Assembly (NCBI GenBank): GCA_024689005.1
Contig: JAILDU010000043.1
Location: forward strand, 16,017-80,016
Source of the DNA: Paludibacteraceae bacterium
GTDB lineage: Bacteria > Bacteroidota > Bacteroidia > Bacteroidales > Paludibacteraceae
Direction of reading: 5' to 3'
DNA: 64,000 nucleotides
Both the position numbers and the translations under genes were made by a program. Under the pieces are notes generated by a model that did not search any database, was not told the DNA's origin, and worked only from the letters and a program-made list of their open reading frames with translations. This document shows positions 36,014 through 44,446 of the stretch, in pieces. The first letter of the stretch is position 1. Every line of letters begins with the position of its first letter.

Positions 36014-36871
36014 ATGAAAAGAGTATTTGCTATCATAGGAGTATGCTGTTTGGCACATTTCTTGTTGAGCGGTTGTCAGCTATTGGAGCGTAAGCAGCAA
36101 GCAGGAGCGATTGTCGAATTGGATGGCCATTATTTGTATGAGACCACGTTAGACTCATTGACTCTGGGCTTGACGGGCGAGGATAGTGCACAAGTGGCAC
36201 AGCAATTTATCAGCCAGTGGGCAAAAGACGTGCTGATGTACGAAGCAATCAAGGATAATTTGACTCCCGAGAAGAATCGAGAGTTGGAAAACTTGGTTGC
36301 TGCCTATCGCCGAGCCCTCTATGTACATGCCTATGAGGAATATTTGGTGACAGCCCGTATGCCTAAGGGAGTGGCTGATAGTACCATCGAGCAGATGTAC
36401 GCTCGTATGCCCGAACATTTCCGCCTTTCTGAGAGTATCGTCAAGGGTATGCTAATCGTGTTGCCTAACGCTGCTCCTAAAATGAATGAACTGAGAGAAG
36501 GCATGAGCAAACTGAACATGGATAATATAGAAAAGTATGCCTATCAATATGCTTCAGGTTATGAGTTGTTTGTCGATCGTTGGGTGACTTCTACCGACTT
36601 GCTCCTCCAGATGCCTTTTGGACGAGATGACTTGGACGCAAGACTGCGTGAACAGAAGCAGCAGATAGAAATTAGTGACTCGACAAAAACATATATACTG
36701 CAAGTTACTGACAAACATCTGCGTGGCGAACAAATGCCTCTGGATTACGCACGACCGGAAATCGAAAAAATGGTGTTGAGAGGACGGCAGACTGATTTCC
36801 TTCAAAAGGAACGTGAGCGGTTGTACCACGAGGCTGTGCAAGAACAACGTATTAAATTTAATCAACAATAA
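36014..36871 (+). CDS. SurA-N-like periplasmic lipoprotein
   Basis: 285 residues. It has a lipoprotein signal with lipobox 'LLSGC' (Cys21). The rest is mainly helical and charged, with 'LENLVAAYRRALYVHAYEEYLV' and 'MPEHFRLSESIVKGMLIVLPN', the arrangement found in the chaperone part of SurA/PpiC proteins. No parvulin catalytic motif ('GGELG') is present. It starts 15 nt after the C69 gene and ends 7 nt before the GTG start of the true SurA-like gene. In Bacteroidota such lipoproteins accompany SurA homologues, so a role in outer-membrane protein folding is likely. The lack of an isomerase domain is seen; chaperone-only function is inferred. Confidence 0.75.
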   Translation: MKRVFAIIGVCCLAHFLLSGCQLLERKQQAGAIVELDGHYLYETTLDSLTLGLTGEDSAQVAQQFISQWAKDVLMYEAIKDNLTPEKNRELENLVAAYRRALYVHAYEEYLVTARMPKGVADSTIEQMYARMPEHFRLSESIVKGMLIVLPNAAPKMNELREGMSKLNMDNIEKYAYQYASGYELFVDRWVTSTDLLLQMPFGRDDLDARLREQKQQIEISDSTKTYILQVTDKHLRGEQMPLDYARPEIEKMVLRGRQTDFLQKERERLYHEAVQEQRIKFNQQ

Positions 36872-36878
36872 TATCGTA

Positions 36879-38228
36879 GTGAAAAAGATTTTATTAATAG
36901 CAACTCTGTCCTTTAGCCTTTGGACTAACGCGCAAACCAATGGTATTATCGACGAGGTAGTATGGATTGTCGGTGATGAAGCCATCTTGCGTAGTGAAAT
37001 AGAGGAAGAGCGCATGCGCGCGCAATATGAAGGAGTGCCTATTCAAGGTGATCCTTATTGTGTCATCCCGGAGCAATTAGCTGTGCAAAAATTGTTTTTG
37101 CACCAGGCGGAATTGGATTCTATAGAAGCCAATGAATCCAGCGTGAGCCACCAAGTGGATATGCGACTCAATTATTATATCAACCAGATTGGGTCCAAAG
37201 AGAAAATGGAAGAGTATTTCCGTAAAACCAGCAGTGAGATACGCGAGGAGATGATGACTACTGTGCGCAATCAAATGATTATTCAACAGATGCAGGCCAA
37301 ACTGACGCAGCATATCAAGCCCACACCGGCAGAAATACGCCGTTTCTACAATTCGCTGCCTGCCGATTCTATTCCTATGATGCCCGCACAAGTAGAAGTG
37401 CAAATCCTTAGTTTTGAACCTGCTGTACCTATCGAGGAAACTGAACGAATCAAGCAGCGTTTGCGCGAGTTTACCGAGCGTGTACAATCTGGTAGCGCTG
37501 ACTTCAGTATGTTGGCCCGTCTCTACTCCGAGGATACCGAGAGTGCCAAACGAGGCGGAGAGTTGGGATTTGTAGGAAAAGGACAATTGGTCAGCGAATT
37601 TGCCGATGTAGCCTTCAATCTGAATGATCCTAAGAAGGTCAGCCGTATCGTGCAGACAGAATATGGTTATCATATTATCCAGCTTATAGAGAAAAAAGGA
37701 GAGCGCATCAATTGCCGTCACATCCTCCTCAGACCGCGTGTCAGTGCATCGGATAAGGTCAAGGCTATTGAGCGTTTGGACAGCATTGCCAAGCAGATCA
37801 AGACCGGCAATCTCTTGTTCGAACAGGCGGTAATTCAGTATTCACAAGACAAGAATACTGCCATGAGCGCCGGATTAATGATCAATCAGAATACGGGTAG
37901 CAGTAGTTTCGAATATCAGGACCTGGCTCCCGAAATCGCCAAACAAATATACACAATGCAAGAAGGCGATATCTCGCAGCCATTTGTGATGATGGATCAA
38001 CAGAAGAACCGCGAGGTATGTGCCATCGTGCGCCTTAAGAAGAGAACGGACATCCATCGTGCTAATCTCTCTGATGACTTCCAGACTATCAAGTCTATGC
38101 TTGAGCAACAGCAGAGCCGTGAGTTTATTCATGATTGGATTATCAAGAAACAAAAAAGCACCTTCGTACAGATCGATCCGGAGTGGCAAGGATGTGATTT
38201 TCAATACCCAAATTGGATACACGAATAG
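36879..38228 (+). CDS. SurA-like periplasmic peptidyl-prolyl isomerase
   Basis: 449 residues from the GTG at 36879, which gives the signal peptide VKKILLIATLSFSLWTNAQ. A longer frame from 36813 would overlap the upstream gene. The SurA N-terminal chaperone domain ('IIDEVVWIVGDEAILRSEI') covers about 20-160. Parvulin domain 1 is at about 165-270 ('SGSADFSMLARLYSEDTESAKRGGELGFVGKG', 'TEYGYHIIQL'). Parvulin domain 2 is at about 275-390 and is more divergent ('RHILLRPRVS'; the GG motif is replaced by 'SAGLMINQNTG'). It should assist beta-barrel proteins crossing the periplasm. It is followed without a gap by an OstA-like gene, giving an outer-membrane biogenesis cluster. Confidence 0.9.
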   Translation: MKKILLIATLSFSLWTNAQTNGIIDEVVWIVGDEAILRSEIEEERMRAQYEGVPIQGDPYCVIPEQLAVQKLFLHQAELDSIEANESSVSHQVDMRLNYYINQIGSKEKMEEYFRKTSSEIREEMMTTVRNQMIIQQMQAKLTQHIKPTPAEIRRFYNSLPADSIPMMPAQVEVQILSFEPAVPIEETERIKQRLREFTERVQSGSADFSMLARLYSEDTESAKRGGELGFVGKGQLVSEFADVAFNLNDPKKVSRIVQTEYGYHIIQLIEKKGERINCRHILLRPRVSASDKVKAIERLDSIAKQIKTGNLLFEQAVIQYSQDKNTAMSAGLMINQNTGSSSFEYQDLAPEIAKQIYTMQEGDISQPFVMMDQQKNREVCAIVRLKKRTDIHRANLSDDFQTIKSMLEQQQSREFIHDWIIKKQKSTFVQIDPEWQGCDFQYPNWIHE

Positions 38229-39815
38229 TTGAGAACTTATAAGCACATAGTATTTCTGCTTGCTGTTCTGTTGGCAATTCTCAATCGTCAATTGTCAACG
38301 GCTCAGACCATGGTCTATCTGGAGCGGGCCGAAACTCTGGACTTTGACCAGGAGCGCATTGCCGACGCACAAATCCTGCGCGGCGATGTCGTCTTTCGTC
38401 ATGAGGAGGCTTTGATGTATTGCGATAGCGCATATTTCTACGAGCAGACCAACTCATTGGATGCCTTCGGGCATGTACGCTTCGAGCAGGGCGATACACT
38501 ACGAGGATTCGGAGAAGCGCTCTTCTATGACGGCAATACCAAGATTGCCCATCTGCGCCATAATGTCAAGTTAATACATGGTCTCGAGAAAGGACCGCGA
38601 GGCAGTAAGGGCAATCCAACTATCTTGACAACGGATAGTTTGACTTATGATCGCAACGAGAACTTGGCATACTACTATACGGGAGGTACTATTGCTGATA
38701 CACTCAATACATTGACCTCCGTGCGTGGTCAGTACGCACCGAATACCAAGCAGGCGGTCTTCAGCGAGCAAGTGCGATTAGATAACCCAAAGTTTATCTT
38801 GACCAGCGATACACTCATCTACAATACTGAGACTAAAGTTACTGATATAGTTAGTCCGACGACCATTGTTTATGAAAAAGAAACCACTATTCGCACTTCC
38901 CGAGGTTGGTACAATACCGACAACGAGCAATCTATGTTATTGGACCGATCAGTTGTGGAACATGCCGATGGCAAGATGATGACAGGCGACACTATCTATT
39001 ATGACAAAGCGATTGGCTACGGGCGCGTCTTGGGCAAAATGGAGATGAGAGACTCTGTCCAGCAAGCCACTCTTTACGGCAACAAAGGCGAGATGTGGGA
39101 GACGGACAGCCGAGGTTATGCTACTGATAGTGCTTTGATGGTCGATTGGTCCGACGAGGAACATTATGCCTATATTCACGCAGATACACTCTTTACAGAG
39201 GAAATGCATTATACCGACAGCGCCAAGACTGATAGCACATATCGCCGCGTACGTGCCCATTACGGCGTGCGTGTATTTAGAGATGACATGCAGATGAAGT
39301 GTGACTCTATGATCTATTTGGGCAGCGATTCTACTATTCACCTGTTCACCGACCCCATCTGTTGGAGTGACAATCAGCAAATATCCGCAGATAGTATTAC
39401 TGTCTTCATCGTAAACGAGAAGGTTGATCACGCAATCGGTACAGGCAATGCGTTAACGGTTATGGAGGATTCTGCCGGAGTGTACAACCAGATGAGTGGC
39501 AAAGAGATTACGGCTACTATGCATGACGGAGAAGTTGAGCTGATAGACATCAGCGGAAATGCACTCACCATCTACTATCCTAAGGAGGAAAATGGTGACT
39601 TGGTCGGCATGAATACCACCGAAAGCAGTTTTATCCGAGTCTATGTCAACAATCGTGAAGTAGAACGTATCCGATTCACCAAAGAGACAACCGGAGTCCT
39701 CTATCCTATGGACCAGATACCGGCCGGCGGTGATCGATTAGCGTCTTTCTTTTGGGCAAGCAAAGTTAGACCAACCGACCCGATGGATGTGTTCCGAAAA
39801 GTTGACGATTTTTAA
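38229..39815 (+). CDS. OstA/LptA-like lipopolysaccharide-transport protein
   Basis: 528 residues from a TTG that directly follows the SurA stop codon. No other start would keep the signal peptide (MRTYKHIVFLLAVLLAILNRQLSTAQ). The mature protein is a long run of beta-jelly-roll strands with OstA motifs: 'LDFDQERIADAQILRGDVVFRHEEALMYCDSAYFYEQTNSLDAFGHVRF' and repeated 'L.GDTI.YD' units. It is much longer than LptA of Proteobacteria, as usual in Bacteroidota. It probably forms part of the periplasmic LPS bridge. The end of the signal peptide is encoded by a 7-nt array (38275-38302). Confidence 0.87.
   Translation: MRTYKHIVFLLAVLLAILNRQLSTAQTMVYLERAETLDFDQERIADAQILRGDVVFRHEEALMYCDSAYFYEQTNSLDAFGHVRFEQGDTLRGFGEALFYDGNTKIAHLRHNVKLIHGLEKGPRGSKGNPTILTTDSLTYDRNENLAYYYTGGTIADTLNTLTSVRGQYAPNTKQAVFSEQVRLDNPKFILTSDTLIYNTETKVTDIVSPTTIVYEKETTIRTSRGWYNTDNEQSMLLDRSVVEHADGKMMTGDTIYYDKAIGYGRVLGKMEMRDSVQQATLYGNKGEMWETDSRGYATDSALMVDWSDEEHYAYIHADTLFTEEMHYTDSAKTDSTYRRVRAHYGVRVFRDDMQMKCDSMIYLGSDSTIHLFTDPICWSDNQQISADSITVFIVNEKVDHAIGTGNALTVMEDSAGVYNQMSGKEITATMHDGEVELIDISGNALTIYYPKEENGDLVGMNTTESSFIRVYVNNREVERIRFTKETTGVLYPMDQIPAGGDRLASFFWASKVRPTDPMDVFRKVDDF
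38275..38302 (+). repeat. 7-nt-period array (4 units) inside a signal peptide
   Basis: CAATTCT, CAATCGT, CAATTGT, CAACGGC encode residues AILNRQLSTA at the cleavage region of the OstA-like protein. This is the same peptide (NRQLST) as in the array at 745. Confidence 0.8.
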
Positions 39816-39827
39816 GATTATGTCACT

Positions 39828-39882
39828 ATCGAACGCATATCGAAGTCATCTCGAACTCACATCGAGGTTAAATCGAGGTTTC
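39828..39882 (+). repeat. 11-nt-period array (5 units)
   Basis: ATCGAACGCAT, ATCGAAGTCAT, CTCGAACTCAC, ATCGAGGTTAA, ATCGAGGTTTC. CGA recurs every 11 nt without a gap. It fills most of the spacer between the OstA-like gene and the small barrel gene. No ORF crosses it. Confidence 0.85.
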
Positions 39883-39934
39883 TTCGCAACAAATATACAT
39901 ATAAAACATGCGATTTTTTAAGATTTCAATATAT

Positions 39935-40648
39935 ATGAGAAAATTATTTGTATCAGTTATCTTAGTGTTTTTCGCTATTAATGCAATGGCTATAGACCTG
40001 CCCAAGCAAGGATTCGGTATGCAAATCGGTTTTGCCGCTCCAACGCTGAGGCTCAACGACAAGAGTCTTAACCCAAAGGACTCGTTGATTAACGTTACCA
40101 AACTCAATGGATTGAAACTTGGTATTGTTTATGATGCTAGTTATATAGCCGGTTTCGGTAGCACATTAGGTATCAACTATACATTCGCTGCAAATACGAC
40201 TCCGTGGGTTCAAAAGTATCAAATGAAGACTCAACCAGAGACTCATACCAGAACATTTTATCATGAAGTTGAAGTGTTTGTAGATTGGCAGTATAAGTTT
40301 GAACTTGCCAAAGAAACATATTTAATGCTTTACACTGGACCAAGCATACAATATGGTATAGCTTTCAATGTGTATAAAGATGAACGTGCTTGGGGAACGA
40401 TTACTCCTTTGCCAGAGGAAACCAAATTGCGTTACCATGCAGAAGGCGACGAACAATTGAAAAACCTCAATGTAACATGGGGTGTTGGAGCAGGATTCCA
40501 ATACCAGCGTTTCTTCTTACGTGGAGGCTACGATTTCGGTATCCTCAATCCTTATAAAAATACTAAGTTCGAAGGTTCCGACCGCTACACGCGCGGGCGT
40601 CTGGACCAATGGTCTATCAAGGTTGGTATGTACTTCTTGTATAAATGA
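39935..40648 (+). CDS. Porin-family outer-membrane barrel protein
   Basis: 237 residues from the ATG at 39935, giving the signal peptide MRKLFVSVILVFFAINAMA. An ATG at 39908 would add nine residues before it. The mature protein has strand patterns of a small 8-10-stranded barrel: 'GFGMQIGFAAPTLRL', 'GFGSTLGINYTF', 'YLMLYTGPSIQYGIAF', 'WGVGAGFQYQRFFLRGGYDFGI', with a final strand 'DQWSIKVGMYFLYK' ending in an aromatic-containing C-terminus. The stop overlaps the dnaG start (ATGA). It is a generic OMP_b-brl type; its substrate is unknown. Confidence 0.82.
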   Translation: MRKLFVSVILVFFAINAMAIDLPKQGFGMQIGFAAPTLRLNDKSLNPKDSLINVTKLNGLKLGIVYDASYIAGFGSTLGINYTFAANTTPWVQKYQMKTQPETHTRTFYHEVEVFVDWQYKFELAKETYLMLYTGPSIQYGIAFNVYKDERAWGTITPLPEETKLRYHAEGDEQLKNLNVTWGVGAGFQYQRFFLRGGYDFGILNPYKNTKFEGSDRYTRGRLDQWSIKVGMYFLYK

Positions 40649-42672
40649 TTCCACGCGAGACTGTTGATAGAATCTTTGCCGCTGCCAAGATAGAAGAGGT
40701 CGTGAGCGATTATGTGACACTGCGCAAACGCGGTGCCAACCTCATCGGCTTATGTCCTTTTCACAATGAGAAAACAGGATCGTTTACGGTTAGCCCGTCT
40801 AAGGGTATTTACAAGTGCTTCGGATGTGGAGCCAGCGGACACGCTGTACGTTTCATTATGGAGATAGAGCAGTGTTCTTTTGCCGATGCTGTGCGCCAAT
40901 TGGGAAAGAAATATCATATCGAGGTAGAGGAACGACAACTCACTGCAGAAGAACAGCAACGTCAGGACGACCGAGAGTCAATGTTCGTCCTCAATGATTA
41001 TTGCAATCAATGGTTTCAGCAACAGTTATGGGATTCCGACGAAGGACAAGCTGTCGGCCTCAGTTATTTTCGTGAACGCGGCCTACGAGACGATATTATC
41101 CGCAAGTTCCAGCTCGGATATTCGCCCGAAAAAGGTAGCCCGCTGGCTAAAGCTCTCTTGAAACAAGGATTCAAAGAAGAGTATATACTCAATAATGTAG
41201 ATACTAAAATAGGCTGCGGAGTGTGTGGCAAAAGTGAACAGGACGGACATCTCTACGACCGTTTTCGTGATCGTGTTATATTCCCGATTTTTACGGTTAG
41301 CGGCAAACCTGTTGCTTTTGCAGGACGTATCCTCAAGAAAAAAGACAATGTCGGTAAGTATGTCAACTCGCCCGATTCCATCATCTATTCCAAAACCAAC
41401 GAGTTGTACGGCATCTTCCAGGCCAAACAGTCTATCGCACGTTTAGATATGTGCTATCTCGTTGAGGGACAGATGGATGTGATTTCCATGCATCAATCGG
41501 GAATCACCAATGTGGTTGCCAGCGGTGGAACAGCGCTGACCAAACCGCAGATTCGGCTCATCAAACGATTCACATCCAATATCACCGTTCTCTACGACGG
41601 CGATGCCGCAGGTATCCACGCAGCGCTACGAGGCATTGATATGTTCCTCGAAGAGGGATTCAATGTCAAAGTTCTGCTCCTACCTGACGGAGAAGATCCC
41701 GATAGTTTCGCACAGACGCACGATGCTGCTTTCTTTATCGACTATATAGAACAGAACAAAACTGACTTTATCAAATTCAAGCTCGACTTATTGAGCCAAG
41801 CGGCAGGAAATGATCCGCAGAAACGCAACGATTTGGTTAAAGACGTTGCCATGTCCATTTCTGTCATCCCGGATATCATCACTCGTAGAAATTATATACG
41901 CGAGTGTGCTATGCAGCTACATGTTGATGAACAAAGTCTAATTCTTGGAACTGATAAACTGCGTAGAAACAAACTCGAGGAAGAGAAAAAGCGCAAAGAA
42001 GAGGAAGCCCGACACCATGATAATGAATCTCCGATATCAGAAAACATAGCCGATACCGGCACGGAAGATGTTTTTGATAATATACAATTCTTAGATCAGG
42101 TTGTTTCCAATAAGTTAGAAAAAAACTATTACAACCTCATTCAATTGGTAGTCCGCTATGGAGATCGCCAGATAGAAGTAGATGGAGATGTATATACTAT
42201 TGGCGACGTCATTATTTATACGCTTGAGGGCGATGAAATAAAAGCTCCGCAACCCGTCTATCAGAAGATTATTGACGAATTCAAACTGCATAGCAAGGAA
42301 CCGGATTTTTGTGCAGAGTCGTTCTTCAAGTTTCATCCCGACCCTGACATCAGTGCTATGGCAATTGATATGATTGCCGATAAGTATCAACTAAGCACTA
42401 TTTATGCTCGTCAGAGTATCTCAGAGAATGTGCAACGCCAAGTCAATGTCGGAGATGAGAGCCGTTTGGGAGAACTGGTAACCCAGTTGCTCTATGAAAT
42501 CAAACTCACCGTTATCAATCTTCAAATAGAAGAGTTGGATGCCGGACTCAAAGAGGCGCAGGCAGCTGGAGATATGGAACGCCAATTGCAACTCCTGGCG
42601 CATCAGCCGGAATTGATTAATGCACGCAATCAGATTTGTAAAATATTAGGAAACCGAGTAATCAATATATAA
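40645..42672 (+). CDS. dnaG: DNA primase
   Basis: 675 residues. DnaG makes RNA primers for replication. The N-terminal zinc-binding CHC2 domain has 'CPFHNEKTGSF' and 'YKCFGCGASGHA' (about 37-70). The catalytic TOPRIM core has 'YLVEGQMDVISMHQSGI' (about 270-287) and 'LYDGDAAGI' (about 316-324). A long C-terminal region with a charged linker ('EEEKKRKEEEARHHD') near 450 should be the helicase-interacting domain. Length is normal. It is coupled by 4-nt overlap to the barrel gene upstream and by 1 nt to the radical SAM gene downstream. Confidence 0.97.
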   Translation: MIPRETVDRIFAAAKIEEVVSDYVTLRKRGANLIGLCPFHNEKTGSFTVSPSKGIYKCFGCGASGHAVRFIMEIEQCSFADAVRQLGKKYHIEVEERQLTAEEQQRQDDRESMFVLNDYCNQWFQQQLWDSDEGQAVGLSYFRERGLRDDIIRKFQLGYSPEKGSPLAKALLKQGFKEEYILNNVDTKIGCGVCGKSEQDGHLYDRFRDRVIFPIFTVSGKPVAFAGRILKKKDNVGKYVNSPDSIIYSKTNELYGIFQAKQSIARLDMCYLVEGQMDVISMHQSGITNVVASGGTALTKPQIRLIKRFTSNITVLYDGDAAGIHAALRGIDMFLEEGFNVKVLLLPDGEDPDSFAQTHDAAFFIDYIEQNKTDFIKFKLDLLSQAAGNDPQKRNDLVKDVAMSISVIPDIITRRNYIRECAMQLHVDEQSLILGTDKLRRNKLEEEKKRKEEEARHHDNESPISENIADTGTEDVFDNIQFLDQVVSNKLEKNYYNLIQLVVRYGDRQIEVDGDVYTIGDVIIYTLEGDEIKAPQPVYQKIIDEFKLHSKEPDFCAESFFKFHPDPDISAMAIDMIADKYQLSTIYARQSISENVQRQVNVGDESRLGELVTQLLYEIKLTVINLQIEELDAGLKEAQAAGDMERQLQLLAHQPELINARNQICKILGNRVINI

Positions 42673-43439
42673 TGTTGTTTTCCGAAATAGCATATGGTCC
42701 TATTCATAGTCGACGCTTGGGCACAAGTCTTGGTGTTGAATTGATGCCACTTGACCATAAACTTTGCACATTCAATTGTGTCTATTGTGAATGCGGATGG
42801 AATCAACCCGTTTCTCATCCGAAGTTGCCGACGCGGGAGCAAGTACGTGGGGCATTGGAAGCGAAACTGCAAGCCTTGCTAAACGAAGGAGTCTCCTTGG
42901 ATGTAATTACTTTCTCTGGAAACGGGGAACCTACTTTGCATCCTGATTTCTTGGATATCATTCGTGATACAATCGCTTTGCGTAATCGCTTCTTCCCGTT
43001 GGCCAAAGTGAGTGTGTTGAGCAATAGCACGCAACTCTGTCGCCCGGATGTCGTTGAAGCACTGAAGTTGTGCGACAATCGTATCCTCAAACTCGATGCC
43101 GCCACCGACGAAATGATGCGACGTATTGATTTGCCTGTTAATGACCAAATATCGGTCTCTACTATAGTTCGTTGGTTGGCACAGTTTGATGGCAACTTTA
43201 CGCTGCAGACATGCTTTCTGCGAGGAGAACATAATGGACTACTCATAGACAATACTGCTGCTGACCAGCTCAATGCTTGGTACGAGGCAGTTGATATTCT
43301 CCATCCTAAACAAATCATGATTTATGTCATCGATCGCAAGACTCCGGAGGAACATTTGCAGAAGATTCCTCGCGATGAAATGGAGCAAATTGCAGAGCCG
43401 CTTCGTCACAAAGGGTACGATGTTATTGTTTCAGCTTAA
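42672..43439 (+). CDS. Radical SAM protein
   Basis: 255 residues. 'CTFNCVYCECGW' (about 34-45) is the CxxxCxxC motif that binds the [4Fe-4S] cluster and S-adenosylmethionine. 'TFSGNGEPTLHPDF' (about 78-91) is the second hallmark of the superfamily. The fold and length fit the COG0731-like group related to wyosine synthetases, but no tRNA-binding extension is seen and the substrate is unknown. It overlaps the dnaG stop codon by one base and precedes a glycosyltransferase by 14 nt. Confidence 0.87.
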   Translation: MLFSEIAYGPIHSRRLGTSLGVELMPLDHKLCTFNCVYCECGWNQPVSHPKLPTREQVRGALEAKLQALLNEGVSLDVITFSGNGEPTLHPDFLDIIRDTIALRNRFFPLAKVSVLSNSTQLCRPDVVEALKLCDNRILKLDAATDEMMRRIDLPVNDQISVSTIVRWLAQFDGNFTLQTCFLRGEHNGLLIDNTAADQLNAWYEAVDILHPKQIMIYVIDRKTPEEHLQKIPRDEMEQIAEPLRHKGYDVIVSA

Positions 43440-43453
43440 TTCCGCTTTGAATA

Positions 43454-44446
43454 ATGAAAATCCTTGTAGCACCGCTCAATTGGGGACTTGGTCATGCTTC
43501 CCGTTGTATTCCTCTTATCCGTCAGTGGGTTGCAGAAGGCAATGAAGTTGTGTTGGGAGGAGATGGTGATAGCCTACTGTTGTTGCGCAAGCAGTTTCCG
43601 GCATTACGATATGTGCAATTGGCTTCTCTGAATTTACGTTACAGTGCAAGTAGTAGCCAAGTATGGTCTATGCTCGTAGCAATTCCAAAGCTGATATTCT
43701 GGTCGGTTAAAGATCACTTGCTGCTTCGGGCCATCTTGAGCGAAGAGAATTTCGATATGGTTGTTTCGGATAACCGTTTTGGGTTGTATATTACTCGTCC
43801 CAATGCATCTGGCCAACCGGAATGTAAATGTATTTACATCACTCACCAACTTCTCATTCCTTTGCCAGAAACATGGGAGTGGGCACAACCGATTACTGCA
43901 CGTCTCCATGCACGCATATATGCGCGCTTTGATGAATTGTGGGTGCCGGACTATGAGCCCTTGGAAGTGAGCCTGGCAGGAAAACTGAGCCATTCGCAGT
44001 GCGATAATCATCAGTTGTTACCTATTCGCTATCTTGGTCCTCTTAGTCGTTTCAATGCATTACCAAATCAAGACTCACCATTGACCTCCCGATATGATGT
44101 GGTCGCTGTTTTAAGCGGATTGGAACCGCAGCGCTCTATGTTGGAGAAAAAGTTGATTGAACGCTATCTGGGAAAGAGTGAGTCTCTTCTTATTGTTCAG
44201 GGATTGATCGGTCGTCCAAATATACGTATCACACGTGGCAATATTACTCAAGTGCCGTATATGCGAGACGAAGAGTTGATTCCTCTTTTGCTGCAAGCTA
44301 CTCGTATAATTGCTCGTTCTGGCTATTCTACAATCATGGATCTCCATGCTTTGAACTTATTAAGCAAAGCAGAATTGATTCCCACTCCGGGACAGCCTGA
44401 ACAAGAATATTTAGCTCATTGGATGTCTTCTAAATTGTCACAATAG
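43454..44446 (+). CDS. Glycosyltransferase, MurG/GT28-like fold
   Basis: 330 residues. The N-terminus 'MKILVAPLNWGLGHASRCIPLIR' is the glycine-rich loop of GT-B enzymes of the MurG/GT28 type. The C-terminal half has 'VVAVLSGLEPQRSMLEKKLIE' and 'ARSGYSTIMDLHAL...PTPGQPEQEYLA', matching the nucleotide-sugar side. No signal peptide is present. The acceptor is not recognisable; it differs from true MurG in length and is not in a cell-wall cluster. The stop overlaps the GTG of the TonB receptor gene. Confidence 0.82.
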   Translation: MKILVAPLNWGLGHASRCIPLIRQWVAEGNEVVLGGDGDSLLLLRKQFPALRYVQLASLNLRYSASSSQVWSMLVAIPKLIFWSVKDHLLLRAILSEENFDMVVSDNRFGLYITRPNASGQPECKCIYITHQLLIPLPETWEWAQPITARLHARIYARFDELWVPDYEPLEVSLAGKLSHSQCDNHQLLPIRYLGPLSRFNALPNQDSPLTSRYDVVAVLSGLEPQRSMLEKKLIERYLGKSESLLIVQGLIGRPNIRITRGNITQVPYMRDEELIPLLLQATRIIARSGYSTIMDLHALNLLSKAELIPTPGQPEQEYLAHWMSSKLSQ

